This document shows, piece after piece, positions 26,852 to 35,070 of a stretch of DNA of 64,000 nucleotides. Position numbers and translations under genes: made by a program. This stretch comes from Chitinilyticum litopenaei DSM 21440 (lineage in GTDB: Bacteria; Pseudomonadota; Gammaproteobacteria; Burkholderiales; Chitinibacteraceae), in NCBI RefSeq assembly GCF_000428145.1, contig NZ_ATZJ01000016.1, positions 12,294-76,293 on the forward strand, written 5' to 3'. The notes under the pieces are model-generated. The model ran no database searches and was not told the DNA's origin. It saw only the letters and a program-made list of their open reading frames with translations. Positions within the stretch are counted from its first letter, which is position 1. Every line of letters begins with the position of its first letter.

Positions 26852-27787
26852 ATGACCCAGTCGCTGCCCCCACTCAATGCCCTGCGCGCCTTTGAAGCCG
26901 CCGCGCGCCTCAACAGCTTCAGCGCCGCCGCCGACGAACTGCACGTCACGCACGGGGCGATCAGCAAGCAGATCCGCCAGCTGGAGGACTGGCTGGGATT
27001 GCGCCTCTTCGAGCGCAGCGGCGGACGCGTCAAGCTCTCGGAAACCGGCTGGCGCTATCTGGTGCAGATCCAGGACGGTTTCGACATCATCAACAGCGCC
27101 ACCGCGCAGCTGCGCGAACCCTCGGCGCAACGCCGGCTGGTGATCAATTCGACACCGACACTGGCGATGCGCTGGCTCTTGCCGCGCATGGGCGATTTCC
27201 AGCGCGCCAACCCGGACATCGAGCTGCGCATCGCCACGTCGGATCGCGACATCACGCGGCTCGATGCGCCATTCGACATCGCCATCCGCCGCGGCCCCGG
27301 CGACTGGCCGGGCTATGTCAGCCAGCCCTTTCTGGAGGAATGGGAGCTGCCGCTGATGAGCCCGGCGCTGCTGGAGCGCCATCCGGTGAAAAAGCCCGAA
27401 GACCTGGCGCGCCACACGCTGCTGCTGGCCGACACGCGCCCGACCGCCTGGCCGCGCTGGCTGACGCTCGCCGGCGTTCCCGAGCTCAAGCCGGCGGCCA
27501 GCCTGCAGTTCGACCACTTCTATCTGGCGCTGCAGGCCGCGATCGATGGCCTGGGCATCACGCTCGGACCCTTGCCGATGATGCAGCACGAACTGAACGC
27601 GGGCACGCTGGTCGCGCCGCTGCCGACGCCGGTGGTGCCGGTGCGCGGCTATTGCTGGATCGTGCCGCGCAGCCAGATGGACGACGCGGCGGTCAACGCG
27701 TTTTGCAACTGGCTGGAGCGCTGCCAGGCCCCGGCCGGGCAGAGCGCAAGCCTGCCAGATTCAGTCAGCACACCCGGCCGCGACTGA
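26852..27787 (+). CDS. LysR-type transcriptional regulator, GcvA-like
   Basis: 311 aa from the ATG at 26852 (MTQSLPPLNALRAFEAAARL). The in-frame codons back to 26591 encode a low-similarity extension that would cross the intergenic palindrome. The N-terminal winged HTH (residues about 8-65: SFSAAADELHVTHGAISKQI and LGLRLFERSG) and the LysR substrate-binding domain (about 95-295) are typical. The HTH wording ('LNALRAFEAAARLNSFSAAA') is characteristic of the GcvA branch. Divergence from acnB suggests, but does not prove, that acnB is a target. Confidence 0.9.
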   Translation: MTQSLPPLNALRAFEAAARLNSFSAAADELHVTHGAISKQIRQLEDWLGLRLFERSGGRVKLSETGWRYLVQIQDGFDIINSATAQLREPSAQRRLVINSTPTLAMRWLLPRMGDFQRANPDIELRIATSDRDITRLDAPFDIAIRRGPGDWPGYVSQPFLEEWELPLMSPALLERHPVKKPEDLARHTLLLADTRPTAWPRWLTLAGVPELKPAASLQFDHFYLALQAAIDGLGITLGPLPMMQHELNAGTLVAPLPTPVVPVRGYCWIVPRSQMDDAAVNAFCNWLERCQAPAGQSASLPDSVSTPGRD

Positions 27788-27835
27788 TGCAGGCCGAACA
27801 CCTGGCCTTGCACGAACACACCAACATACCAAATA

Positions 27836-27884
27836 CCCTATATGGCTGTAGCCATTAAGAATAAATGTTCTCAGCCATATACGG
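27836..27884. repeat. 49-bp palindromic repeat, copy 5
   Basis: CCCTATATGGCTGTAGCC at the left and CTCAGCCATATACGG at the right, 49 bp. The outer trinucleotides are altered (CCC and CGG instead of GGG and CCC) but the inner arms pair. Confidence 0.8.
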
Positions 27885-28059
27885 TTGTTTTCGCAAAACC
27901 CAGCCTGCGACACGGCGACACGCACCAAGACCTTGCAACGCAGAAACGCCGAAGAAAGACCAGACCACCAGCCGCAGCCGGGTTTCTCTGCCTCCTTCCC
28001 TCCGCTGCGTCTCTGCGTTGGGTCAAGAGTTCGGCCAAGTCACGCTGCGCTTCAACAAG

Positions 28060-28088
28060 AAAAAAGCCCGCCTGGTCAGGCGGGCTTT
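28060..28088 (-). terminator. Terminator downstream of the DUF945 gene
   Basis: On the minus strand AAAGCCCGCC-TGAC-CAGGCGGGCTTTTTT, a strong stem with a T-run, 26 bp after the stop codon. Confidence 0.9.
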
Positions 28089-28113
28089 GCAGACTGCGTA
28101 GTGCGGGGCGGAA

Positions 28114-29454
28114 TTACATGCCCATCAGCATGCTCGGATCAAACGGCTGACCGTTGAGCTGCATCTGGCCACCCTTGATGGTGAAGTTGCTCTTGATCAG
28201 CTTGCCATCGTTCTGCACGAAACCCTGGGCGACGATCTGCTCCAGCGAACCCTGGAACATGGCCAGCGCCATCTCGGCCTCTTCGGCCGGGTTGGTTTCG
28301 CGGATGACGCGCTCGATCAGGGCGCCCGGCACCTGCACGGCCAGGCTGGCATCGATCTTCGGCAGCATGGCTTGCGGATTGGCCAGGTCTTCTTCCTTCA
28401 GGCCCTTGCTGGCCACGTTCAGCGCCAGCGAGCTGTCGCCTTCCGGGGTCTTCAGCGCGAATTCGTAACCCAGTTTCGGATCCTTCTTCAGCAAGGCCAG
28501 CAACAGCTGCTGCATGGCTTGCAGATCGGCCATCGGGTCGGACTTGCACTGCAGGGGGCCCTGCGTCCAGAAGCGGTCGTTGTATTGCTTGAGCGCAGCG
28601 GCGTCGAGGTTGTCCAGGTTGTACTTCAGCGTCATGCTGCCGATGTCCTTGCCATTGAGCTGGACGCTGGCGATGCCGCCCTTGGCGCTGCCCGACATCA
28701 GCCCGCCAGTGACCTTGCTTTCACCGGTCAGCTCGGTCTTGCCCAGCTTGATGGCCAGCGGCGTGGCCTCATCCTTGAAATTCATGTCCAGGCTGGCCAG
28801 CGACATGCCGGAGGTGCCGACATACAGGCCTTCCGCCGAGCGCTTGGCCTGCTGCTCGAAGCTCAGCTCGCCCATGCTGATGTTCTGATTGTCCGGGGTA
28901 GCCAGCTCGACGCCGGGCACCTTGAGGGTGGCATCAAAGAAGCTCAGCGCCTCGTCGGACTTGATCGTGGCGGTCAGGCCCTTCCAGTTCAGCTTGCCCT
29001 GGGGATCTTCATAAGTCAGCGCCGGGCTGCTGATGGTGGTTTCGTAGGCGCCGGACAGCGCGAACTTGGTCACGATCTGCAGCGGCTCCTTGTCCTTGAA
29101 GATCTTGGCCAGCTCGGCCTTGGTCTTCGCGTCGTAAATGATCTCGGTGCTCATGCTCGGCGCAAACGGATGATGGCTGATCGTGTTGCGCAGCGTGACC
29201 GTGCCCAGCTCGCCCGGCAGCGACGCACCCTCGACCCCGTCGCAGCCGATGCGGTAGGTCACGTTTTCCACCGATGTGAACAGCCCTTTCTGGAAGTCGC
29301 GCTTGACGACCTTGATGATCGGATACTTTTTCAGCAGTTCGGCATTGCGCTCGACCGCACCATCGATCTTCTGGCCGGCATACCAGGCTGCGCCGACATA
29401 ACCACCACCGGCCAGCAGGGCCGCTCCGGCCACGCCCAGAACAAGCTTGTTCAT
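28114..29454 (-). CDS. DUF945 (YdgA-like) family protein
   Basis: 446 aa from the ATG at 29454 (AAGGAA upstream; MNKLVLGVAGAALLAGGGYVG). One N-terminal hydrophobic segment acts as signal anchor, with the remainder in the periplasm. The family pattern is visible: WYAGQKIDGAVERNAELL, VKRDFQKGLFTSVENVTY, HHPFAPSM, and a long beta-rich repeat region ending SNFTIKGGQMQLNGQPFD. E. coli YdgA is an inner-membrane-anchored protein of unclear function. No operon partner is present; a strong terminator follows. Confidence 0.85.
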   Translation of the reverse strand: MNKLVLGVAGAALLAGGGYVGAAWYAGQKIDGAVERNAELLKKYPIIKVVKRDFQKGLFTSVENVTYRIGCDGVEGASLPGELGTVTLRNTISHHPFAPSMSTEIIYDAKTKAELAKIFKDKEPLQIVTKFALSGAYETTISSPALTYEDPQGKLNWKGLTATIKSDEALSFFDATLKVPGVELATPDNQNISMGELSFEQQAKRSAEGLYVGTSGMSLASLDMNFKDEATPLAIKLGKTELTGESKVTGGLMSGSAKGGIASVQLNGKDIGSMTLKYNLDNLDAAALKQYNDRFWTQGPLQCKSDPMADLQAMQQLLLALLKKDPKLGYEFALKTPEGDSSLALNVASKGLKEEDLANPQAMLPKIDASLAVQVPGALIERVIRETNPAEEAEMALAMFQGSLEQIVAQGFVQNDGKLIKSNFTIKGGQMQLNGQPFDPSMLMGM

Positions 29455-29718
29455 CGTTGATTCCTTTTTACATTGATCGTTGAAACTGTTAGGCAATTCA
29501 TTGCGGCGACAGTTATATGCGAAAAATAATTACTTTGGTGTAATTTTTTGTAGGGCTGTGGCGTGGATCACGCTGAAAGCCTCCGTCATGCCAGCACCGC
29601 AGCAGCCAGCAGGCCGGGGAAGGCGCAAGCGCTACCCGCCGCGTCGGGCCAGGTGCCCAGGTACAGCAGCATGAGCGCGCAGCAGGCAGCGACAATCTTG
29701 GCTGGCGGGCTTGTAGCA

Positions 29719-29744
29719 ATTCCATAATTCGATAATAATGGAAT
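29719..29744. promoter_or_regulatory. Inverted repeat, possible operator upstream of the ars operon
   Basis: ATTCCAT-N12-ATGGAAT in an AT-rich pocket that is unusual for this GC-rich window. The arms are perfect over 7 bp. The cognate regulator is unknown. Confidence 0.35.
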
Positions 29745-29932
29745 CATTGAAGACTGACACGGCAAAGCAGCGCGGCCGCCCGCCGTGCCGGGCACGGGAT
29801 GACAGCACGCCATCACACGCCCGCAACAGTGCCGCCGTTTAATCGCTCTGGCACGACGCAGCGACGTCCTGCCTGCGCTGGCGGCCTGTACCGCGGATGG
29901 GCGGTCGGGCATCCGGCCACAAAGCAACAGCA

Positions 29933-29981
29933 GGGTATATAGACCGAACCCAATGCAGCAATGACTTTCAACCACATACCC
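29933..29981. repeat. 49-bp palindromic repeat, copy 6
   Basis: GGGTATATAGACCGAACCC at the left and CAACCACATACCC at the right; 49 bp. It ends 21 nt before the arsC start codon, so it would lie in the arsC leader. Confidence 0.75.
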
Positions 29982-30002
29982 ACAACACAACCAGGGATCA
30001 TC

Positions 30003-30506
30003 ATGAGCAAGAAATTCAATGTCCTGTTTCTGTGCACCGCCAATTCGGCCCGCTCCATCATGTCCGAAGGCCTGCTGAACCACCTCGGCGGCGAGCGCTT
30101 CCAGGCTTACAGCGCTGGCAGCCAGCCCGGAACACAACCCAATCCGCTGGCCATCGAGCTGCTGCAGAAGCTCGGTCACGACACCAGCTATATGTATTCC
30201 AAATCCTGGGATGTATTCGAGGGCGAAGACGCGCCGAAGATGGACATCATCATCACCGTCTGCGGCAATGCGGCGAAGGAAACCTGCCCCTACTGGCCCG
30301 GTCATCCGGTTACCGCACATTGGGGCTATGACGACCCGCACGGTGAAACCGAAGAAGAAAAGCGCCAGTCCTTCGCCAAGATTTTTCTGCAGATCAAGCA
30401 TCGCATCGAACTGCTGATCAGTTTGCCGGACGAGAAAATCGCCCATCTGGCCCATATCCGCGAAATCGGTGAACCCGGTGTGCTGGACGGAGTGAAGGCA
30501 GAATGA
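30003..30506 (+). CDS. arsC: Arsenate reductase, low-molecular-weight phosphatase type
   Basis: 167 aa. The P-loop C-x5-R is CTANSAR at residues about 11-17. The downstream redox pair is Cys in TVCGNA and Cys in ETCPYWPG, the arrangement of thioredoxin-coupled ArsC rather than a plain tyrosine phosphatase. The ATG at 30003 gives MSKKFNVLFLC; the longer frame includes the repeat and is rejected. The stop overlaps the start of the ACR3 gene (ATGA). The pair reduces arsenate to arsenite and exports it. Confidence 0.93.
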   Translation: MSKKFNVLFLCTANSARSIMSEGLLNHLGGERFQAYSAGSQPGTQPNPLAIELLQKLGHDTSYMYSKSWDVFEGEDAPKMDIIITVCGNAAKETCPYWPGHPVTAHWGYDDPHGETEEEKRQSFAKIFLQIKHRIELLISLPDEKIAHLAHIREIGEPGVLDGVKAE

Positions 30507-31534
30507 GCCAGCCCGCACTCGGTTTTTTCGAGCGTTACCTCACGCTGTGGGTGGCGCTGTGCATCGTCGTCGGCATCACGGCAGGCCAGCTGATTCCGGC
30601 CCCCTTCCGGCTGCTTGGCGAAATGGAAGTCGCCAGGGTCAACCTGCCGGTGGGCGTGCTGATCTGGGTGATGATCATTCCGATGCTGATGAAGATCGAC
30701 TTCGCCGCACTGAAGGAAGTCGGCCAGCACTGGCGCGGCATCGGCGTAACGCTGGGCGTGAACTGGCTGGTGAAGCCGTTTTCGATGGCGCTGCTGGGCT
30801 GGCTGTTCATTCGAGAACTGTTTGCCCCCATGCTGCCCGCCGATCAGATCGACAGCTACATTGCCGGCCTGATTTTGCTGGCGGCGGCGCCCTGCACCGC
30901 CATGGTGTTCGTCTGGAGCCAGCTGGTGCGCGGCGAGCCGCACTTCACGCTGAGCCAGGTGGCGCTGAACGATGCCATCATGGTCGTCGCGTTTGCACCC
31001 ATTGTCGGCCTGCTCCTGGGCATCTCGGCGATTACCGTGCCCTGGGACACGCTGCTGGTGTCGGTCGGTCTTTACATCGTGATTCCGGTCATCCTGGCGC
31101 AACTGGCGCGCAAGGCGCTGATCGCGCACGGCAGCCTCGATGCGGCGCTCAAGCGCATCCAGCCGTTTTCACTGTTTGCACTTTTGGCCACGCTGGTGCT
31201 GCTGTTTGCCTTCCAGGGCGAGCAGATTCTCAAGCAGCCGCTGGTGATCGCGCTGCTGGCCGTGCCCATCCTGATCCAGGTGGTGTTCAACTCGGGGCTC
31301 GCCTACGTGCTCAACAAGAAGCTGGGCGTCGCGCATTGCGTGGCCGGGCCGTCGGCGCTGATCGGCGCGTCGAACTTCTTCGAGCTGGCCGTGGCTGCGG
31401 CGATCAGCCTGTTCGGCTTCCAGTCGGGTGCGGCGCTGGCCACCGTCGTTGGCGTGCTGGTCGAAGTGCCCATCATGCTGGCCGTGGTGGCGGTTGTGAA
31501 CCGCAGCAAGGGCTGGTATGAGGCCACCGCCTGA
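30503..31534 (+). CDS. ACR3-family arsenite efflux transporter
   Basis: 343 aa inner-membrane protein with about ten hydrophobic segments. The conserved Cys of ACR3 transporters is in LLAAAPCTAMVFVWSQL, and family segments such as VGVLIWVMIIPMLMKIDF and ALIGASNFFELAVA are present. It extrudes arsenite (and possibly antimonite) using the proton motive force. It is translationally coupled to arsC by a 4-bp overlap. It is often called arsB in annotations, but it belongs to the ACR3 family rather than true ArsB. The usual arsR regulator is not adjacent. Confidence 0.93.
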   Translation: MSQPALGFFERYLTLWVALCIVVGITAGQLIPAPFRLLGEMEVARVNLPVGVLIWVMIIPMLMKIDFAALKEVGQHWRGIGVTLGVNWLVKPFSMALLGWLFIRELFAPMLPADQIDSYIAGLILLAAAPCTAMVFVWSQLVRGEPHFTLSQVALNDAIMVVAFAPIVGLLLGISAITVPWDTLLVSVGLYIVIPVILAQLARKALIAHGSLDAALKRIQPFSLFALLATLVLLFAFQGEQILKQPLVIALLAVPILIQVVFNSGLAYVLNKKLGVAHCVAGPSALIGASNFFELAVAAAISLFGFQSGAALATVVGVLVEVPIMLAVVAVVNRSKGWYEATA

Positions 31535-31543
31535 TACATGACT

Positions 31544-31592
31544 ACCGATATGCCTGCGGCCTTTTAGTGCAAATGGCTGCAGGCATATACCC
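31544..31592. repeat. 49-bp palindromic repeat, copy 7
   Basis: ACCGATATGCCTGCGGCC at the left and GGCTGCAGGCATATACC at the right. The arms carry compensating changes (GCCTGC opposite GCAGGC), which keeps the hairpin. It starts 9 nt after the ACR3 stop codon. Confidence 0.8.
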
Positions 31593-31815
31593 CATAGATA
31601 GGCCAGGCATGCGCAAGGCCTGCCAGCTGGCTAGTCCAGACGGGCCTTTCCCGAGCCCGATGCATCGGCTGCAATGTCCAGCGCCTGCAGTACCGGACCA
31701 GCATGGCCTGCCCCTGGCCGCGCCCGGCGGCCATTGGTCGCATCGGCGCACCGCACGGACTGAAAACGATTATTCTTAATGGAATCAGTTGGATAGCCAG
31801 CACACGGAGGCCAGC

Positions 31816-32643
31816 ATGATCACCAGCCCCATCGGCAGCAATGCCCTCACTCTGCCCGGTACACGCAGCCTGGACAGTGCGCGCGCCGCCCAGGAAAAAA
31901 CCCTGCAGTCGCTCGCCAGCGGCAAGCGCATCAACAGCGCAGCCGACGATGCCGCCGGCTCGGCCATCGTCGAGCGCTTTGCCGCGCAGATTGCCGGCAA
32001 CACGCAGGCCGCCCGCAATCTCAACGACGGCATTTCGCTGGCACAAACCGCCGACGGCGCGCTGGCCACGCTCAGCGACAACAGCCAGCGGCTGCGCGAA
32101 CTGACGGTGGCCGCCGGCAACAGCACGCTCTCGGCCACCGATCGCGCGGCCTTGCAGGCCGAAGCCGACGCGCTGAGCCAGAGCAATCAGGACATCGTGC
32201 GCAACGCGCAATTCAATGGCCAGCCGCTGCTGCAAGGCGGCAGCGTCACACTGCAGGCCGGGCCCAATGCCGGCGACCAGCTCACCTTCAGCGGCGGCAG
32301 CCTTGCCGCCGGCAACACGGCATTGGGCAGTGTGCAGGGCCGCATTGACCTTTCCAGCCCGAGTGCCGCCAGCCAGTCGCTCGACCAGCTCGACAGCGAC
32401 CTGAGTCGGCTGGCCGAGCAGCGCAGCCAGCTTGGCGCCGTGCAAAGCCGGCTTGAGGCCGGCATCGGCAATCTGCAGCAAACCGCCATCAGTGAATCGG
32501 CAGCAAAGAGCCGCATCGGCGACACCGATTATGCCGCCGCCACCTCGCGCTCGGTGCTGGAGCGCGTGCGCGGCGAAGCAGCGCTGGCCATGCGCGCGCA
32601 AGCCAATGCCAGCGCGCCGCAGGTACTCAGCCTGCTGCGCTGA
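31816..32643 (+). CDS. Flagellin (orphan, short)
   Basis: 275 aa. The N-terminal D0/D1 region is recognisable: QEKTLQSLASGKRINSAADD, RNLNDGISLAQTADGALATL and LRELTVAAGNSTLS. The C-terminal D1/D0 region ends LAMRAQANASAPQVLSLLR, the classic flagellin terminus. The variable central D2/D3 domains are almost absent, so it is a minimal flagellin. GGAGG precedes the ATG at 31816; the upstream in-frame codon at 31789 is rejected. There is no fliD, fliS or other flagellar gene around it, and I could not see a sigma-28 or sigma-54 promoter. The 281-bp upstream gap contains one repeat and otherwise nothing I recognise. Confidence 0.88.
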   Translation: MITSPIGSNALTLPGTRSLDSARAAQEKTLQSLASGKRINSAADDAAGSAIVERFAAQIAGNTQAARNLNDGISLAQTADGALATLSDNSQRLRELTVAAGNSTLSATDRAALQAEADALSQSNQDIVRNAQFNGQPLLQGGSVTLQAGPNAGDQLTFSGGSLAAGNTALGSVQGRIDLSSPSAASQSLDQLDSDLSRLAEQRSQLGAVQSRLEAGIGNLQQTAISESAAKSRIGDTDYAAATSRSVLERVRGEAALAMRAQANASAPQVLSLLR

Positions 32644-32675
32644 CGCCCGTCATCCACTGCGGCCATCATCGACAA

Positions 32676-32695
32676 GCGCGGGTATAATCCCGCGC
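32676..32695 (+). promoter_or_regulatory. -10 TATAAT inside a palindrome, promoter of the YkgJ-like gene
   Basis: GCGCGGG-TATAAT-CCCGCGC followed by TTTTG. It combines a perfect -10 hexamer (32683-32688) with a GC stem that could end transcription of the flagellin gene. No strong -35 is visible. Confidence 0.5.
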
Positions 32696-32713
32696 TTTTG
32701 TCTGCCTGCCGCC

Positions 32714-33112
32714 ATGAGCCAGAAATTCATCTACCTCGCCACGCTGGAGCGCCTGGATACCTGGGTGAAATACCGCGCCAGCCTGTGCAGCGACTGTCAG
32801 GCGACCTGCTGCACGATGCCGGTGGAGGTCAAAGTGGGCGACCTGGTGCGCATGGGGGTAGTCGCCCCCTTTGAGGCCGAGCACGAGGCGCCAAAAGCGA
32901 TTGCCAGGCGTCTGGAGAAGGCCGGCATCATCGAGCACTTCAACTTCAAGCAGAGCATTTTCACGCTGGCCCGCCGCGCCAATGGCGACTGCCGCTACCT
33001 GCACGCCGAAACACGGCGCTGCACGATTTACGAGGCACGCCCCAACACCTGCCGCAACCACCCCAAGATCGGCCCGCGCCCGGGCTATTGCGCCTATCGC
33101 AACAAGCCCTGA
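32714..33112 (+). CDS. YkgJ-family cysteine-cluster protein
   Basis: 132 aa. It carries the Cys cluster C-x2-C-x4-C-C (CSDCQATCC) near residue 25, with further Cys in DCRYLH, RRCTIYEARPNTCRNHP and GYCAY, the pattern of the YkgJ (zinc/iron-chelating) family. The metal ligand is inferred from the family. The ATG at 32714 is preceded by GCCGCC but no clear Shine-Dalgarno. A bidirectional terminator follows. The longer frame starting at 32432 runs inside the flagellin gene and is rejected. Confidence 0.88.
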   Translation: MSQKFIYLATLERLDTWVKYRASLCSDCQATCCTMPVEVKVGDLVRMGVVAPFEAEHEAPKAIARRLEKAGIIEHFNFKQSIFTLARRANGDCRYLHAETRRCTIYEARPNTCRNHPKIGPRPGYCAYRNKP

Positions 33113-33181
33113 CAGAGGTTTTGCCAAACCCGGCCTTGCGCAGCCGGGGCGAGACAAGCAGGCAACAGGCTGCAACACATG

Positions 33182-33214
33182 AAAAAACGGGAAGGCAGCG
33201 CCTTCCCGTTTTTT
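33182..33214. terminator. Bidirectional terminator between YkgJ-like and Tim44-domain genes
   Basis: AAAAAACGGGAAGGC-AGC-GCCTTCCCGTTTTTT, perfect stem with A- and T-runs. Confidence 0.93.
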
Positions 33215-33235
33215 CAAGCAAGTACCGTAAACCGA

Positions 33236-34117
33236 TCAGCGGTTTTGCTGGATGCCGGCCACCACCCACTGCTGGCCGCTGTCACGCCATTGCGAGAAGT
33301 GCCAGATTTCATCAAAGGCCTCGGCAGCAGCGCCTTCGCTCTCGCGGATCTGGCCGTGGAAGCGCACGCTGGCCAGCTGGCGATTGCCTTCAAGCTCGAA
33401 ATTCACCAGCTCGGACTCCACGCTCACCACATCGGTACGCTGTGTAGCGCTGCCGCGCTCGGCGATGTCAAGCTTGATCTCGGCGAACATTTCCGGCGAC
33501 GTGAACTGGCGCAGGTCGTTCAGATCGCCCGCATCGTTGGCGGCCTGCATGCGGATGAAGGTCAGCTTCGCTTCGCGGGCAAAGGCGGCGGCGTCAAAGC
33601 CCACCGGCAGGTTCAAGGCGGCGACCGGTGCAGCAGCACCGAAACCGCCGGCAGCGCTGGTGAACGCGGCCGGAGCGGCGCTCGGCGTGGGCTGCCAGGC
33701 TTGCGGGGCACCGGCTGCCGCATAGTGAGCATGCGGATTGGGGGCGTACGGGTTGGCCGGGGCGCTCGCGCGACGGCGGGACATCAGCAGGCGGATCACG
33801 AAGAAGACCGCGACGCCAATCAGCAGCATGGTCAGCAGGCTGCCGAATTCCGCACCCAAGCCGAGCGAGGAAAACAGCGCGGCAAGACCAAGGCCGGCGG
33901 CCAGGCCAGCCAGCGGGCCCATCCAGGAGTTTTTCTTGGGTTGCGCGGCAGCGCCAGCCGGAGCCTGTTGCGGCGCAGCCTGCGCCTGCTTCTGGGCTGG
34001 AGCTTCACGTTGCACGCCCGAGTTGCGGCCGCCGCCGACACGCTTGGCTTCCGCATCGGGAACCACCATCGCGAATGAGATAAAGACTGCAAACAAGGCA
34101 ATCAGGATGCGTTTCAT
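33236..34117 (-). CDS. Tim44-domain membrane protein
   Basis: 293 aa. A signal peptide (MKRILIALFAVFISFAMVVPDAEA) is followed by an Ala/Gln/Pro-rich segment, two hydrophobic helices at about 65-110 (GPLAGLAAGLGLAALFSS and GSLLTMLLIGVAVFFVIRLL), another low-complexity linker and a C-terminal Tim44-like domain at about 170-290 (FDAAAFAREAKLTFIRMQAA, LRQFTSPEMFAEIK, FDEIWHFSQW). Bacterial Tim44-domain proteins of this architecture are membrane-associated with unknown function. It is monocistronic and convergent with the YkgJ-like gene. Confidence 0.85.
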   Translation of the reverse strand: MKRILIALFAVFISFAMVVPDAEAKRVGGGRNSGVQREAPAQKQAQAAPQQAPAGAAAQPKKNSWMGPLAGLAAGLGLAALFSSLGLGAEFGSLLTMLLIGVAVFFVIRLLMSRRRASAPANPYAPNPHAHYAAAGAPQAWQPTPSAAPAAFTSAAGGFGAAAPVAALNLPVGFDAAAFAREAKLTFIRMQAANDAGDLNDLRQFTSPEMFAEIKLDIAERGSATQRTDVVSVESELVNFELEGNRQLASVRFHGQIRESEGAAAEAFDEIWHFSQWRDSGQQWVVAGIQQNR

Positions 34118-34265
34118 GCTTCATCGTCCTCTGTAGTTGTGCTGGCAAACGGATTCACCAGTTGCTGCAGACTCAGGTGGTGGCAAATGGTTCCCATTGC
34201 AAGACAGACGCAAGACAGACGCGAGCGCGTGACTTCTTTCCCCGGCCAGCCGGCTTTTGCCGGGT

Positions 34266-34271
34266 TAGAAT
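34266..34271 (+). promoter_or_regulatory. -10 TAGAAT of the LysM/LytM gene, probably leaderless
   Basis: TAGAAT is followed by CCCGCC and then the ATG at 34278, exactly the same geometry as at dnaE. There is no Shine-Dalgarno sequence. Confidence 0.4.
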
Positions 34272-34277
34272 CCCGCC

Positions 34278-35000
34278 ATGCCCGCATTCAATCGCCTGCT
34301 GCAACACAGCCTCGCCCTGCTCCTGCCGCTACTGCTGCTGGCGTGCAGCACGCCACCGGCCCCCGTCGTCAGCCAGCCGGGCCATTACCGCGTACAAGCC
34401 GGTGACACCCTTTACCGCATTGCCAAGGCGCACGGGCGCAGCGTGGCGGAGCTGACGCGCTGGAATCGCCTCAGCGACCCGGCCGACATCCGCACCGGAC
34501 AACTGCTGCGCGTGACGCCACCCGACGCGCCGGTGACCGGCAAACCGGCGCCGGCACCGCGCCCGACAGCAAGCCCGCGCCCTACACCAAGCCGGCCAGC
34601 GGGCACCCCCGCCCCGACCAGCGCGCCAGCCCCGCAGGAAACGCTGCAGTGGCCGGCGGAAGGCGCGCTGCTCTACCGTTTCGATGGTCAGCGCAACAAG
34701 GGCATCGGCATCGCCGCCAGCGCTGGCAGCCCGGTGCGCGCCGCCGCCGCCGGCAAGGTCGTGTACGCCGGTGACGGCATCCGCAGCTACGGGCTGCTGC
34801 TCATCATCAAGCACGACAGCGGCCTGCTCACCACCTATGCACACAACCGCAAGCTGCTGGTCAAGGAAGGTCAGCGGGTCAGCGCCGGCCAGGCGATTGC
34901 CGAGGCCGGCGACAGTGGCGCGGATCGTGTCAAAGTGCATTTCGAAGTGCGGCAGCATGGCCAGGCCATCGACCCGCTGCGCGTGCTGCCGGAGCGCTAA
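34278..35000 (+). CDS. LysM and LytM-like domain lipoprotein (second NlpD-like protein)
   Basis: 240 aa. A lipoprotein signal ends LLLACS. A LysM domain (HYRVQAGDTLYRIAKAHGRS) lies at about 36-80, a Pro/Ala-rich linker follows, and an M23-like domain occupies about 125-238. As in NlpD the metal ligands are absent (KGIGIAAS instead of H-x-G-x-D; VKVHFEV instead of H-x-H), so it is a likely amidase activator or peptidoglycan-binding protein. It is a shorter relative of the nlpD product at 17.8-18.9 kb. It is monocistronic. Confidence 0.88.
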   Translation: MPAFNRLLQHSLALLLPLLLLACSTPPAPVVSQPGHYRVQAGDTLYRIAKAHGRSVAELTRWNRLSDPADIRTGQLLRVTPPDAPVTGKPAPAPRPTASPRPTPSRPAGTPAPTSAPAPQETLQWPAEGALLYRFDGQRNKGIGIAASAGSPVRAAAAGKVVYAGDGIRSYGLLLIIKHDSGLLTTYAHNRKLLVKEGQRVSAGQAIAEAGDSGADRVKVHFEVRQHGQAIDPLRVLPER

Positions 35001-35018
35001 GACCCTGCATACCCATGG

Positions 35019-35067
35019 CCGTGTCAGTCTGAAGCCATTACTCCAATTAGGCCAGAAGCCAATACCC
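35019..35067. repeat. 49-bp palindromic repeat, copy 8
   Basis: CCGTGTCAGTCTGAAGCC on the left and GGCCAGAAGCCAATACCC on the right; 49 bp. An extra GCATACCC lies 8-15 nt before it. It sits 3 bp from the end of the AraC-type gene. Confidence 0.65.
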
Positions 35068-35070
35068 TTA

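Larger units (their letters stand above)
27788..28113. other. Intergenic region, 326 bp, between convergent genes
   Basis: Contains one 49-bp repeat (27836-27884) and the terminator of the DUF945 gene (28060-28088). Short frames here are not supported by a ribosome site or similarity. Confidence 0.6.
29455..30002. other. Intergenic region, 548 bp, upstream of the ars genes
   Basis: Contains no convincing gene. It holds the DUF945 promoter side, an inverted repeat at 29719-29744 and a 49-bp repeat (29933-29981). A 34-codon frame starting at the ATG at 29738 begins with a TetR-like leader (KQRGRPP) but stops without a helix-turn-helix, so it may be a remnant. No arsR was found on either strand. 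Confidence 0.5.

Noticed and set aside
29738..29842. Short frame beginning MESLKTDTAKQRGRPP, like the leader of a TetR regulator
   Set aside because: It stops after 34 codons without any helix-turn-helix; at most a remnant.
29586..30518. Minus-strand frame across the arsC gene and its upstream region, with a hydrophobic stretch near 29600-29700
   Set aside because: Most of it is antisense to arsC, and the hydrophobic part has no start or ribosome site. I found no family match by eye.
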